Of a DNA stretch of 64,000 bases, positions 41,837 through 50,794 are shown in pieces; the first letter of the stretch is position 1; the number at the start of each line of letters is the position of its first letter. A program made the position numbers and the translations under genes. The notes under the pieces are model-generated. The model was given only the letters and a program-made list of their open reading frames with translations, was not told the origin of the DNA and searched no databases. Source of the DNA: Vreelandella zhaodongensis. GTDB lineage: Bacteria; Pseudomonadota; Gammaproteobacteria; Pseudomonadales; Halomonadaceae. Location of the stretch: contig NZ_JACCDD010000001.1 of the NCBI RefSeq assembly GCF_013415115.1, positions 1 to 64,000 of the forward strand, in the 5' to 3' direction.

Positions 41837-42334
41837 ATGAAGCGTCGTCACTTTTTAGGCCTTGCCGGTTTGACTGGGTTAGCTGGCGTTATCCCTGGTG
41901 TGTCGTTTGGCTTTCCTCGTTTGAATCTTGAAGCAGCTCCTGGTCTGGAGACGCTTGAATTAAGCGAAGATGAATGGCGTGAACGTCTTTCCGACGAAGC
42001 ATTTCATGTGCTGCGCAAGGAAGGGACAGAGCGTGCGTTCTCCAGCCCTTTGGATGAAGAAGTTAGGGAAGGGGAGTATCGCTGCGCAGGTTGCGATTTA
42101 TTGCTGTTCACCAGTGCGATGAAATATGACTCAGGTACCGGCTGGCCCAGTTTTTTTGAGCACGTTGAAGGTCATTTGCTTAGCAAGCTGGATTTCAAGC
42201 TGGTATGGCCGCGCACCGAATACCACTGCGCTCGTTGCGGCGGACATCAAGGCCACGTCTTTGGAGATGGCCCCGAGCCCACTGGCCTACGTTGGTGCAA
42301 CAACGGCGTCGCGTTGCGGTTTATCGCTGCCTGA
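41837..42334 (+). CDS. msrB: Tat-exported methionine (R)-sulfoxide reductase MsrB
   Basis: The protein has 165 residues. A twin-arginine signal (KRRHFLGLAG plus a hydrophobic stretch) is followed by the MsrB fold. The zinc cysteines are CAGC and CARC. The catalytic Cys is in GLRWCNNGVALRF, and YDSGTGWPSF forms the active-site wall. Most bacterial MsrB are cytosolic; this one should act in the periplasm. Its electron donor is unknown, though the DsbB, DsbG and TlpA proteins in the window serve the same compartment. Confidence 0.92.
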   Translation: MKRRHFLGLAGLTGLAGVIPGVSFGFPRLNLEAAPGLETLELSEDEWRERLSDEAFHVLRKEGTERAFSSPLDEEVREGEYRCAGCDLLLFTSAMKYDSGTGWPSFFEHVEGHLLSKLDFKLVWPRTEYHCARCGGHQGHVFGDGPEPTGLRWCNNGVALRFIAA

Positions 42335-42400
42335 GGCGTTTAAGCAGCGATTGTGGTACCTTGTCGACACCTCGAATGCTGCATGAGTTAGTTGCACGTT

Positions 42401-44758
42401 ATGGATGTCAAACAACGCATTATTTTGCGCTTAGCCAATGAGCTAAACGTACGGCCTGAACAGGTCTCCGCCACGGTAGAGCTTCTGGATGGTGGCGCTA
42501 CCGTGCCGTTTATTGCCCGTTACCGTAAAGAGGTAACGGGTGCCCTCGATGATATTCAACTTCGTCAGTTGGATGAGCGCCTGCGCTATTTACGCGAGCT
42601 GGAAGAGCGCCGTGAAGCCGTACTGGCGGCTATCGATGAACAGGGCAAGTTGGATGCCACGCTGAAAGCAACGATTCAGGCAGCTGAAACTAAGCAGCGT
42701 CTGGAAGACTTATACCTGCCGTTTAAGAAAAAGCGCCGCACGAAAGCACAAATTGCGCGCGAAGCGGGGCTAGAGCCACTGGCGGATGCCCTATTGGCCA
42801 ACCCTGTGCTTCATCCCGAAAGCGAAGCAGCGGAGTACCTGCGCCCGGCGGAAGGCGATATTCCAGCCATTGAAGATGCCAAAGCCGCCCTTGATGGTGC
42901 TAAGCAAATTCTAATGGAGCGCTTCGCTGAAGACCCTGAACTGATTGGTCAGCTGCGTGAACGGTTATGGCAAGAGGGCGAACTAAGTGCCCGTGTGCTA
43001 GACGGCAAGCAGCAGGAGGGTGCGAAGTTCTCTGACTACTTCGAGCACGACGAAAAACTGGCCAAAGTGCCCTCTCACCGTGCGCTTGCTATGTTCCGTG
43101 GTCGCAACGAGGGCATTCTGAGTCTGGCGATTCGCCTGCCTGGCGAAGAGGACGCGCCGATTCACCCGGCTCAAGTGACCATTGCCAAGCAGGTGGGTAT
43201 TAGCGATGAAGGCCGCCCCGCCGACAAATGGTTGGGCGAAGTCGTGCGCTGGACGTGGCGTGTCAAACTCTACACCGCGCTTGAAACCGAGTTGCTAGGT
43301 CGCCTACGTGAGCAGGCAGAGCTAACTGCTATCGAAGTGTTTGCCGCCAATCTCAAAGATCTTTTGCTGGCAGCGCCTGCCGGGCAGAAGGTCACCTTAG
43401 CCATTGACCCAGGCCTGAGAACCGGCTGCAAAGTAGCGGTAGTCGATGCGACGGGGCAATTTGTCGACCAAGCCACTATTTATCCCCATGCGCCGCAAAA
43501 TCGTTGGGACGAATCGCTCAACGTGCTTGCTAAACTGGTTAAACAGCATGGCGTTCAACTTATTGCCGTTGGCAATGGTACCGCCAGCCGTGAAACCGAC
43601 AAGCTGGCAGGCGATCTGCTGAAAGCGTTAGCGCCCGAGCATCGGTTGAGCAAAGTGATGGTGTCTGAAGCGGGTGCGTCGGTTTACTCTGCGTCGGAAT
43701 ACGCTTCCCGGGAGCTACCCGATCTTGATGTCACCGTACGTGGCGCTGTCTCTATTGCCCGTCGCTTGCAAGACCCGCTCGCGGAACTGGTGAAAATCGA
43801 GCCAAAATCCATTGGTGTGGGCCAGTATCAGCATGATGTTTCCCAGGTGCAGCTGTCACGCAGCCTGGAAGTGGTTATAGAAGACTGCGTGAACGCGGTT
43901 GGTGTGGATCTCAACACCGCATCGAGTGCGCTGCTTTCCCGCGTTGCGGGGCTAAGTGCTGCCATTGCGGAAAACATTGTTGCCCAGCGCAACGTTCAAG
44001 GTGCCTTCAAAAGTCGTAAAGAGCTGTTGGAAGTTAGCCGTCTTGGGCCAAAAACGTTTGAGCAGTGCGCTGGTTTCTTACGCATTAGTAACGCCGAAAA
44101 TCCGCTGGATGCCAGCGCCGTTCACCCAGAGGCTTACACCCTGGTAGAGCGTATCGCTAAGCAGAATAGCCGAGATATTAAAGGTTTGATTGGTGATAGT
44201 GCGACGCTAAAAGCGCTTAAACCCGCCGACTTCGCCGATGAGCGTTTTGGTGTGCCTACCGTCAGCGATATTCTCAAAGAGCTGGATAAGCCTGGCCGTG
44301 ACCCGCGCCCTGAGTTTAAAGCGGCTGAATTCCGTGAAGGGGTCGAAACCCTCAAGGATCTTAAGCTGGGAATGGTACTGGAAGGTACCGTCACCAACGT
44401 GACCCATTTTGGTGCTTTCGTGGATGTGGGGGTTCATCAAGATGGGCTTGTGCATATCTCAGCGCTCTCCGATCGCTTTATTGATGATCCGCGTAGTGTC
44501 GTGAAAGCGGGCGACATCGTTACCGTTAAAGTGATGAGTGTCGATATACCCCGCAAGCGAGTAGGGCTTTCCATGCGCTTGGACGACGAGCCAGAGCAAG
44601 TGCAAAACGCACCGAGTGCCACGACTAGCAGCGAACCCCGCAAGCCGACGCGCAACAATCGACAGGGTGGCCAGCGTCAAGGCAACACGTCCAGCGAAGC
44701 GCCTGCTGCGATGGGAGCACTGGGGGCAGCGCTACTCAAAGCAAAGCAGGGCAAATAG
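42401..44758 (+). CDS. tex: Tex-family RNA-binding transcription accessory protein
   Basis: The protein is 785 residues from ATG 42401 (a TTG at 42392 would add three). The N-terminal helical region, the RNase H-like YqgF domain (AIDPGLRTGCKVAVVD), helix-hairpin-helix repeats (VGVDLNTASSALLSRVAG) and a C-terminal S1 domain (GTVTNVTHFGAFVDVGVHQDG) are in the order expected for Tex. A lysine/glutamine-rich tail ends the protein. Tex is a nucleic-acid-binding factor of broad, still debated role. Confidence 0.95.
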   Translation: MDVKQRIILRLANELNVRPEQVSATVELLDGGATVPFIARYRKEVTGALDDIQLRQLDERLRYLRELEERREAVLAAIDEQGKLDATLKATIQAAETKQRLEDLYLPFKKKRRTKAQIAREAGLEPLADALLANPVLHPESEAAEYLRPAEGDIPAIEDAKAALDGAKQILMERFAEDPELIGQLRERLWQEGELSARVLDGKQQEGAKFSDYFEHDEKLAKVPSHRALAMFRGRNEGILSLAIRLPGEEDAPIHPAQVTIAKQVGISDEGRPADKWLGEVVRWTWRVKLYTALETELLGRLREQAELTAIEVFAANLKDLLLAAPAGQKVTLAIDPGLRTGCKVAVVDATGQFVDQATIYPHAPQNRWDESLNVLAKLVKQHGVQLIAVGNGTASRETDKLAGDLLKALAPEHRLSKVMVSEAGASVYSASEYASRELPDLDVTVRGAVSIARRLQDPLAELVKIEPKSIGVGQYQHDVSQVQLSRSLEVVIEDCVNAVGVDLNTASSALLSRVAGLSAAIAENIVAQRNVQGAFKSRKELLEVSRLGPKTFEQCAGFLRISNAENPLDASAVHPEAYTLVERIAKQNSRDIKGLIGDSATLKALKPADFADERFGVPTVSDILKELDKPGRDPRPEFKAAEFREGVETLKDLKLGMVLEGTVTNVTHFGAFVDVGVHQDGLVHISALSDRFIDDPRSVVKAGDIVTVKVMSVDIPRKRVGLSMRLDDEPEQVQNAPSATTSSEPRKPTRNNRQGGQRQGNTSSEAPAAMGALGAALLKAKQGK

Positions 44759-44791
44759 TCGCGCGTCTTGAATATTTAACGGTTGCCGCCA

Positions 44792-44826
44792 TATCCTGCT
44801 TTCTACGCTGAGTAGAAAGCAGGATA
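44792..44826. repeat. 15-bp perfect hairpin in the tex-gshA gap
   Basis: TATCCTGCTTTCTAC and its exact complement flank a 5-base loop (GCTGA). No T-run follows in either direction, so it is not a standard terminator. Confidence 0.6.
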
Positions 44827-44856
44827 AAACATATGGCGATGCCAGCTGATTTCAAC

Positions 44857-44879
44857 AAGGCCTGCTTTAAGCAGGCCTT
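44857..44879. repeat. Second hairpin just before the gshA ribosome-binding site
   Basis: A perfect 10-bp stem (AAGGCCTGCT / AGCAGGCCTT) with a 3-base loop ends 4 bases before AAGAAGGAG. It shares the CCTGCTT core with the preceding hairpin and could influence gshA translation or mRNA stability. Confidence 0.5.
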
Positions 44880-44899
44880 ACTAAGAAGGAGTGTTCACT

Positions 44900-46540
44900 T
44901 TGTCTGAACCTCTCACTGTGCCATCTGCGCTGACCGCCCAGGTAGAGCGTTTGCTCCCCAGCGCACGCTTAGGCCGTCTAGGTCGCCTGCGTCGCGGATT
45001 GGAAAAAGAAGGGCTGCGCGTTGACGCCAGCGGTCATATTGCTCAAACGCCGCACCCCCACGCGCTGGGTTCAAAGCTAACCCACCCGCATATCACGACG
45101 GATTACTCCGAAGCGTTATTGGAGTACATCACGCCGGTGTATTCAGAGCCTAAAGAGGCGCTAGCATTTTTATCCGACCTGCACACGTTTACCTATCATC
45201 ATTTAGAAAACGAGTGGATCTGGCCCGGTAGCATGCCCTCTCGGCTCTCTGGGAACGCCAGTATTCCGATTGCTGACTACGGAAGCTCCAATGTCGGCAC
45301 CATGAAGCATGTTTATCGTAAAGGGCTGGATGTGCGCTACGGGCGTATCATGCAAGCTATTGCAGGGGTGCACTACAACGTATCGTTACCCGATGATATG
45401 TGGCACGGCCTGCGTGAAATGGAAAAAGCCACCAATATTCCCTTTAACGATTATCGCTCTACGCGTTATTTCGGCATGATCCGGCATTTTCGTCGACATA
45501 GTTGGTTGTTGCTTTACCTATTTGGCGCATCACCAGCTATCGATAAAAGCTTCCTGCCGACAGGTAACGTGCCTGAAAAGCTGCAGTCGCTGAGCGACGA
45601 CACCTATTACGCCCCCTATGCGACCACGCTACGCATGTCGGATTTGGGCTATCAGAATAAAGTACAGTCGCAGCTTAAAATCTGCTTTAACTCGCTATCT
45701 AACTACGTCAACACGCTGCGCCATGCCATTTCAAGCCCCTGGCCCGATTACGAAAAGCTGGGCGTAAAGAACGGCGATGACTGGCAGCAACTAAATGCCA
45801 ATATTCTGCAGATTGAAAACGAATACTACAGTGACATTCGCCCCAAACGAGTCGCCAAGCACAACGAAACGCCCAGTCAGGCGCTCGAAGCACGTGGGGT
45901 GGAATATATCGAAGTGCGCTGTTTGGATCTCAACCCCTTTGATCCGCTGGGGGTCACCGAAACCCAGATGCGCTTTGTCGATACCTTCTTGATGTGGTGT
46001 CTGCTTAGCGATAGCTCGTGGATCTCAGATGAAGAGTGTGATCGTTTAGACGACAACCGTCGTTTAGTGGTAGAGCGTGGCCGCGATCCGGCGCTACGCC
46101 TAGTACACAACGGCGAAACGACCTCCGTTCGGGAGTGGGGCGGGCATATATTTGCTGAAATGGCCGAGGTAGCACGTTTGTTGGATGCAGTGGAAGAAGG
46201 GGCTCCCCACGCGGCTGCACTGGAGGCGTTAGCGCCGCGTCTTGAAGACCCGTCACTAACCCCGTCGGCGCAAGTGCTGGCGCACTTGGAAGCCGGTAAT
46301 GGTTCACTAAGCGATATGCTATTGCACTTAGCTCAAGAACAAGCGGATAAGCTTAAGTCCACGCCAATGCTGCGTTCCCGTGAAGCCTTACTTGCTCAAT
46401 TGATTGAGACCTCACACCAGCAGCAACACGATATTGAAGCCGCCGACCAAGTGAGCTTTAGCGAATTTCTCAATAGCTATTTTACCAAAGCGCGTGAGTC
46501 TAGAGCGCTGTCTGCGATTTCACCAGAGGATGGTCAATGA
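44900..46540 (+). CDS. gshA: Glutamate-cysteine ligase
   Basis: The protein is 546 residues from TTG 44900. The GTG at 44891 lies within or next to the AAGAAGGAG ribosome-binding site, so the TTG, 8-10 bases downstream, is preferred. Family segments include GLEKEGLRVDASG, ITTDYSEALLEYITPV, ENEWIWPGSMPS and YYSDIRPKR. It makes gamma-glutamylcysteine, the first step to glutathione, in the cytosol. It overlaps dsbB by 4 bases (ATGA). Confidence 0.95.
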   Translation: MSEPLTVPSALTAQVERLLPSARLGRLGRLRRGLEKEGLRVDASGHIAQTPHPHALGSKLTHPHITTDYSEALLEYITPVYSEPKEALAFLSDLHTFTYHHLENEWIWPGSMPSRLSGNASIPIADYGSSNVGTMKHVYRKGLDVRYGRIMQAIAGVHYNVSLPDDMWHGLREMEKATNIPFNDYRSTRYFGMIRHFRRHSWLLLYLFGASPAIDKSFLPTGNVPEKLQSLSDDTYYAPYATTLRMSDLGYQNKVQSQLKICFNSLSNYVNTLRHAISSPWPDYEKLGVKNGDDWQQLNANILQIENEYYSDIRPKRVAKHNETPSQALEARGVEYIEVRCLDLNPFDPLGVTETQMRFVDTFLMWCLLSDSSWISDEECDRLDDNRRLVVERGRDPALRLVHNGETTSVREWGGHIFAEMAEVARLLDAVEEGAPHAAALEALAPRLEDPSLTPSAQVLAHLEAGNGSLSDMLLHLAQEQADKLKSTPMLRSREALLAQLIETSHQQQHDIEAADQVSFSEFLNSYFTKARESRALSAISPEDGQ

Positions 46541-47037
46541 CGTCATCAGCCGTTCGTCCAGCCGCGTTAGCAGGCTTCATCTTTTGCGTAGCAATGATGG
46601 CCGTAGCGTTGGGGCTTGAGCACATTATGGGGCTAGAGCCTTGCCCGCTGTGCGTATTTCAACGAGTAGCGGTGATTGCCGCGGGGATAGTGTTAGCCAT
46701 CGCCGCTATTCATAATCCCAGCGGTAACGTAGGCAAAGTTATCTACGGTGTGCTGGGGTTAGCTGTGGTAGGCACGGGTGCTTTTATTGCTGGGCGGCAT
46801 GTCTGGCTGCAGAGCTTGCCTGCCGATCAAGTGCCCACGTGTGGGCCAGGCCTTGAGTACATGATGGACATTTTGCCTATGCAAGAAGTGGTCGCCATGG
46901 TGCTGACGGGGTCAGGCGAATGTGCGGAAATTGATTTTATGTTGCTAGGCTTGTCGCTACCTGCCTGGACCTTGATTGGCTTTTTGTTGCTGGCGATTTC
47001 GCCTCTACGCATTTTATGGTCTGTAAAAAAGCGTTAA
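46537..47037 (+). CDS. dsbB: Disulfide bond formation protein DsbB
   Basis: The protein has 166 residues and four membrane helices. The first periplasmic pair is CPLC (EPCPLCVFQR). The second pair is the Cys in VPTCGPGLEYM and the Cys in GSGECAEIDF. DsbB re-oxidises DsbA by passing electrons to quinones in the inner membrane. It is translationally coupled to gshA, an unusual thiol-themed pairing. Confidence 0.93.
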   Translation: MTSSAVRPAALAGFIFCVAMMAVALGLEHIMGLEPCPLCVFQRVAVIAAGIVLAIAAIHNPSGNVGKVIYGVLGLAVVGTGAFIAGRHVWLQSLPADQVPTCGPGLEYMMDILPMQEVVAMVLTGSGECAEIDFMLLGLSLPAWTLIGFLLLAISPLRILWSVKKR

Positions 47038-47170
47038 AAAAGTGCTAAGGTTCTGGCATATTGATTGGTATCATTTTATTAAGTAAACCGTACCCGCCAG
47101 GATTGACAGTTGACCATGGACGCGCGAGTCTAACTCTGTTGAAGGCGGCTATCTGCAAGGAGAAAGCCCC

Positions 47171-47659
47171 ATGCTCGAAGATTGCAAAAATGCCCTGGAG
47201 CGCTGGGGGGGCGTGCATAGTTTGATCGACCGCTGGCTGGATCAGCGCCGCTCGCTTCTGGTCAGTTTTATTGAGCTGAAAGACGCCTGTGATGCCGAGC
47301 TTGAAGAAGTAAGCAAAGCGCGTATTGATAGCTTCAGCGAGCTGTTGATGGACTACATTAGTGCGGGGCACTTTGAAATCTATCCACAGTTAGCTGAAGA
47401 AGCGAAAGCATTTGAGGACGAAGCGGCGCTGCTGATTGCTGCACAGTTACTTGAGCGCTTAGAGATGTCGACGGCAATGGTGTTGGAGTTCGATGAAGAC
47501 TTTGCCTCACCAGTGCGCTGCCAGCAAAATCTAGTGCGTTTACCCGCCTGGATTGATCGCTTAGCGAAAGGCCTCACTGAACGTTTTGCACTTGAAGACC
47601 AGTTGATTGTTCGCCTGCACGCCGCCCACAGCCCTAAGCAGATGGAGTCACCTGCTTAG
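47171..47659 (+). CDS. rsd: Anti-sigma-70 regulator Rsd/AlgQ
   Basis: The protein has 162 residues, all helical, with the family start CKNALERWGGVHSLIDRWL and the conserved FEIYPQL. AAGGAG precedes the ATG. Rsd/AlgQ binds region 4 of sigma-70 and shifts polymerase to alternative sigma factors in stationary phase. The gene stands alone; the 133-base upstream gap holds TTGACA at about 47103 but no good -10 box. Confidence 0.92.
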   Translation: MLEDCKNALERWGGVHSLIDRWLDQRRSLLVSFIELKDACDAELEEVSKARIDSFSELLMDYISAGHFEIYPQLAEEAKAFEDEAALLIAAQLLERLEMSTAMVLEFDEDFASPVRCQQNLVRLPAWIDRLAKGLTERFALEDQLIVRLHAAHSPKQMESPA

Positions 47660-47710
47660 CACTATTCAATCGTTATTTAGCAATAGCGCTGCCCCGCGAA
47701 TGGTGGCTGA

Positions 47711-50700
47711 TTAGGTAACCTCGCGCCTTAGCTTCCCGCCTATCACTAACATGCAGGGGGTGAGCAATAGTGTAAGGCCGGTGGCGAAAGTTAAGCCGCC
47801 AGCGATGGCGCTAGACATCTGGGTCCACCACTGGGCAGAAGGGGCGTTAAAACCTAGTGCCGGGGCAAATAGATTAACGTTGATGCCGAGCACCATGGGC
47901 ATTAGCCCCAGCACGGTGGTAATGGCGGTTAGCAATACCGGGCGCAGGCGCAGGGAGCCAGCTTCTAATGCCGCGTCAGCGGGGGGCATGCCTTGGCCGC
48001 GCAGCTCGTTGTAGGTGTCGATCAAGACGATATTGTTGTTCACGACAATACCCGCCAAAGCGATGACCCCCATCCCCACCATGACAATACCGAATGCCTG
48101 GCCAGTAATAAGTAAGCCCATCAGTACCCCAGCGGTAGAGAATACAATGGCCGAGAGCACCAGTGCAGCCTGATAGTAGCTATTGAACTGCGTTACTAGA
48201 ATCAACGCCATCAGCCCAATCGCAATCAAGAAGGCACTGATTAAGAACTGCATTGCCTCTTGCTGATCTTCCTGCTCACCCGCCACGTTCACCATTAAAC
48301 CATCGGGGAGTTGATCGCCACCGGCATCCAATAGTGTCTGTAAGCGTTCGTCCGCCAAGTAGCCCTCGGCCAAATCTGCTTGAATAGTCACCGCCCGACG
48401 GCCATCAATACGGTTCAGGGTGCCGACTTTAGGGGCGGGTGTAATCTCTACAAAGTGCGAGATAGGCACCTGGCCGCGCGGTGTGTTAATGGTCAAACGC
48501 TCAAGCTGGTTGAGCGTTCGCCAGTTCTCCGGTAGGCGTACTCGAATATCTACTTCATCGTTAACCGTGGGAGGGCGGTAGCTTGCCACTTGAAGCCCCG
48601 TGGTGAGTAGTTGCACAGCACTGCCGATCGTTGTGATATCAGTGCCCATCCTGGCCGCCGCTTCCCTGTTGACGTTCACTTGCCACTCGACTCCTGGCAA
48701 GCTGCGGTTATCTTGAATATCAGTAAAGCCGCCAAGTTCACGCATGAACGCGGTAATTTGGTCAACACCTGCGTTAGCCACCTCTGGGTCGCTGGCACTG
48801 ACTTCGAGCACAATCGGTTTGCCGCCGCCAGGCCCCATCTCCTGTTCACGAAACTCTAATGTAATGCCGGGCAAGTCCTGAGTCCGTTCAGCCATATCCG
48901 CCAGGATAGTGCGGGCAGGGCGGCGGTGATGCCAATCCACAAGCTGAAACTGCAACACACCAATAACATCGTTGCCCATTTGCTGGTTTGGCACTGCAAA
49001 CGAACGTGCATAAAGGGCTTCGACTTCTCCCATGCCGCGTAATCGCTGCTCGACCCGCTGCAGGATGGCATCGGTTTCGTCAGCGGAAAAATCGCCGCGG
49101 GCGCGTACCAATACTTGGGCGCTATCCGGTTCAACATCGGGAAAGAAATCAACGCCATGATTAAAGCGTGCATAGCCAGTGTATAACAGTGCAATCAGAA
49201 GTAGGGCAAACACGAGTACCCAAGCAGGGTGTTGCAGTAAGCGCCCTAACAGGCGGCGGTAGCCACGCCCAAAGGCGGTGCTTTCAACAATGCGTGTGCT
49301 TCCCTCTGGGGCGGCGGAAGACGTACGCGTAAACAGCCTGCCCAGGGTGGGGAGAAATATCAACGCCATCGCCAACGACGCGAGCAGGCATAAAATCACC
49401 GTGGCAGGCAGGTATTTCATAAACTGGCCAACCACGCCGGGCCAGAAGAGCAGTGGCACAAACACCGCTAAGGTCGTGGCCGTGGAAGCAATGACCGGCC
49501 AGCTCATGCGTGACGCAGCGTTAAGCCATGCCTGATGAGGTGTTTGCCCTTCTTGGAGGTGGCGATCAGCAAGCTCACTCACCACTATCGCGCCATCGAC
49601 CAGCATGCCAGCTACCAAAATGAGCGCAAACAGCACCACAATATTGAGCGTAAAACCAAATGCCCAGACCAACAGAATACCGGTTAAAAACGCTCCAGGA
49701 ATGGTTAGGCCGACCAGTAGCGCCATCCGCCAGCCCATCACGGCCACGACGACAATCAGCACCAGCACAACAGCGGTGAGTACGTTATTCAACAGTTCAG
49801 AAAGCATATTTTGAACCGTGACGGACTCATCCAAGATGGTGGTAATACGCAGCTGTTCCGGCAGTAGGTCACCGGCTTGGTCAAATCGCTCCCGAACTGC
49901 GTCAATGGTCGCGATAATATTTGCCCCAGCGCGTTTAGAAATCTCTAGTACCACCGCAGGCTGGCCATCGATACGGGCAAACCCTTCGGGGTCTTTGTAG
50001 GTCGGCAAAATCCAGGCAACGTCACCGAAGGTAACCACTTGGTCTTCTTCAACTTTTACTGGCATGTCCATGACATCGTCTAGCGATTCGATAATGCCCG
50101 GTACTTTTAACGCTAACCGCCCCGCGCCGGTATCCAGGCTGCCGGCAGCCACCAAGCGGTTATTTCGTGAGATTTGATTAAACAGCGCATCGAAATCTAC
50201 GCCATAGCTCTCTAACACCAGTGGGTCGACAACGATTTCTAACAGGTCTTCACGCTCCCCAGCAATGTCCACCTCGAGGACATCGGCAATGCCCTCTATC
50301 TCCTCTTTTAAACGACGCGCAATGGTAACGCGCTCACGGGTATCCAGCTCACCGGAAAGGCCGATGCTCAGCACTGGAAACTCAGAGACGTTAACCTCCA
50401 TTACCCGTGGTTCATCCGCCTCATTGGGCAGACTGCTACGGGCAATGTCGACTCGTTCGCGGACATCGGAAAGCGCGGTGTCGGGGTCAAACCCCGGGTC
50501 AAATTCCAGCGTGACCGAGCCATGCCCCTCGCTAGATTGTGCGGTGAATTTACGCAGCCCCTCAATGCCCCTTAGTTCCTGCTCCATTGGGCGGATTAGC
50601 AGACGCTCACCATCTTCTGGGCTGACACCTTCCAGTGACAGTGCGACATAGATAATTGGGATGGTGACGTCGGGGTTCGCTTCTTTCGGAATGATCAGCC

Positions 50701-50794
50701 ACGCGGTAATGCCTGCTAATAACAGCCCTACCAGGAGTAACAGCGTGGTGCGTGTACGAGTAAGGGCTGCATTAATTAGCTGACGCATGACCAT
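47711..50794 (-). CDS. RND efflux pump inner-membrane permease
   Basis: The protein has 1027 residues with twelve predicted membrane helices and two large periplasmic loops, the AcrB-like HAE layout. In helix 4 the AcrB Asp pair DD reads DG (MLVDGAIVV). In helix 10 the AcrB lysine position is Asn (VVNNNIVLID). So two of the proton-relay residues differ from AcrB, as in a divergent branch of the family. The start overlaps the end of the membrane-fusion gene by 23 bases. No outer-membrane channel gene is adjacent. The substrate is unknown. Confidence 0.9.
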   Translation of the reverse strand: MVMRQLINAALTRTRTTLLLLVGLLLAGITAWLIIPKEANPDVTIPIIYVALSLEGVSPEDGERLLIRPMEQELRGIEGLRKFTAQSSEGHGSVTLEFDPGFDPDTALSDVRERVDIARSSLPNEADEPRVMEVNVSEFPVLSIGLSGELDTRERVTIARRLKEEIEGIADVLEVDIAGEREDLLEIVVDPLVLESYGVDFDALFNQISRNNRLVAAGSLDTGAGRLALKVPGIIESLDDVMDMPVKVEEDQVVTFGDVAWILPTYKDPEGFARIDGQPAVVLEISKRAGANIIATIDAVRERFDQAGDLLPEQLRITTILDESVTVQNMLSELLNNVLTAVVLVLIVVVAVMGWRMALLVGLTIPGAFLTGILLVWAFGFTLNIVVLFALILVAGMLVDGAIVVSELADRHLQEGQTPHQAWLNAASRMSWPVIASTATTLAVFVPLLFWPGVVGQFMKYLPATVILCLLASLAMALIFLPTLGRLFTRTSSAAPEGSTRIVESTAFGRGYRRLLGRLLQHPAWVLVFALLLIALLYTGYARFNHGVDFFPDVEPDSAQVLVRARGDFSADETDAILQRVEQRLRGMGEVEALYARSFAVPNQQMGNDVIGVLQFQLVDWHHRRPARTILADMAERTQDLPGITLEFREQEMGPGGGKPIVLEVSASDPEVANAGVDQITAFMRELGGFTDIQDNRSLPGVEWQVNVNREAAARMGTDITTIGSAVQLLTTGLQVASYRPPTVNDEVDIRVRLPENWRTLNQLERLTINTPRGQVPISHFVEITPAPKVGTLNRIDGRRAVTIQADLAEGYLADERLQTLLDAGGDQLPDGLMVNVAGEQEDQQEAMQFLISAFLIAIGLMALILVTQFNSYYQAALVLSAIVFSTAGVLMGLLITGQAFGIVMVGMGVIALAGIVVNNNIVLIDTYNELRGQGMPPADAALEAGSLRLRPVLLTAITTVLGLMPMVLGINVNLFAPALGFNAPSAQWWTQMSSAIAGGLTFATGLTLLLTPCMLVIGGKLRREVT

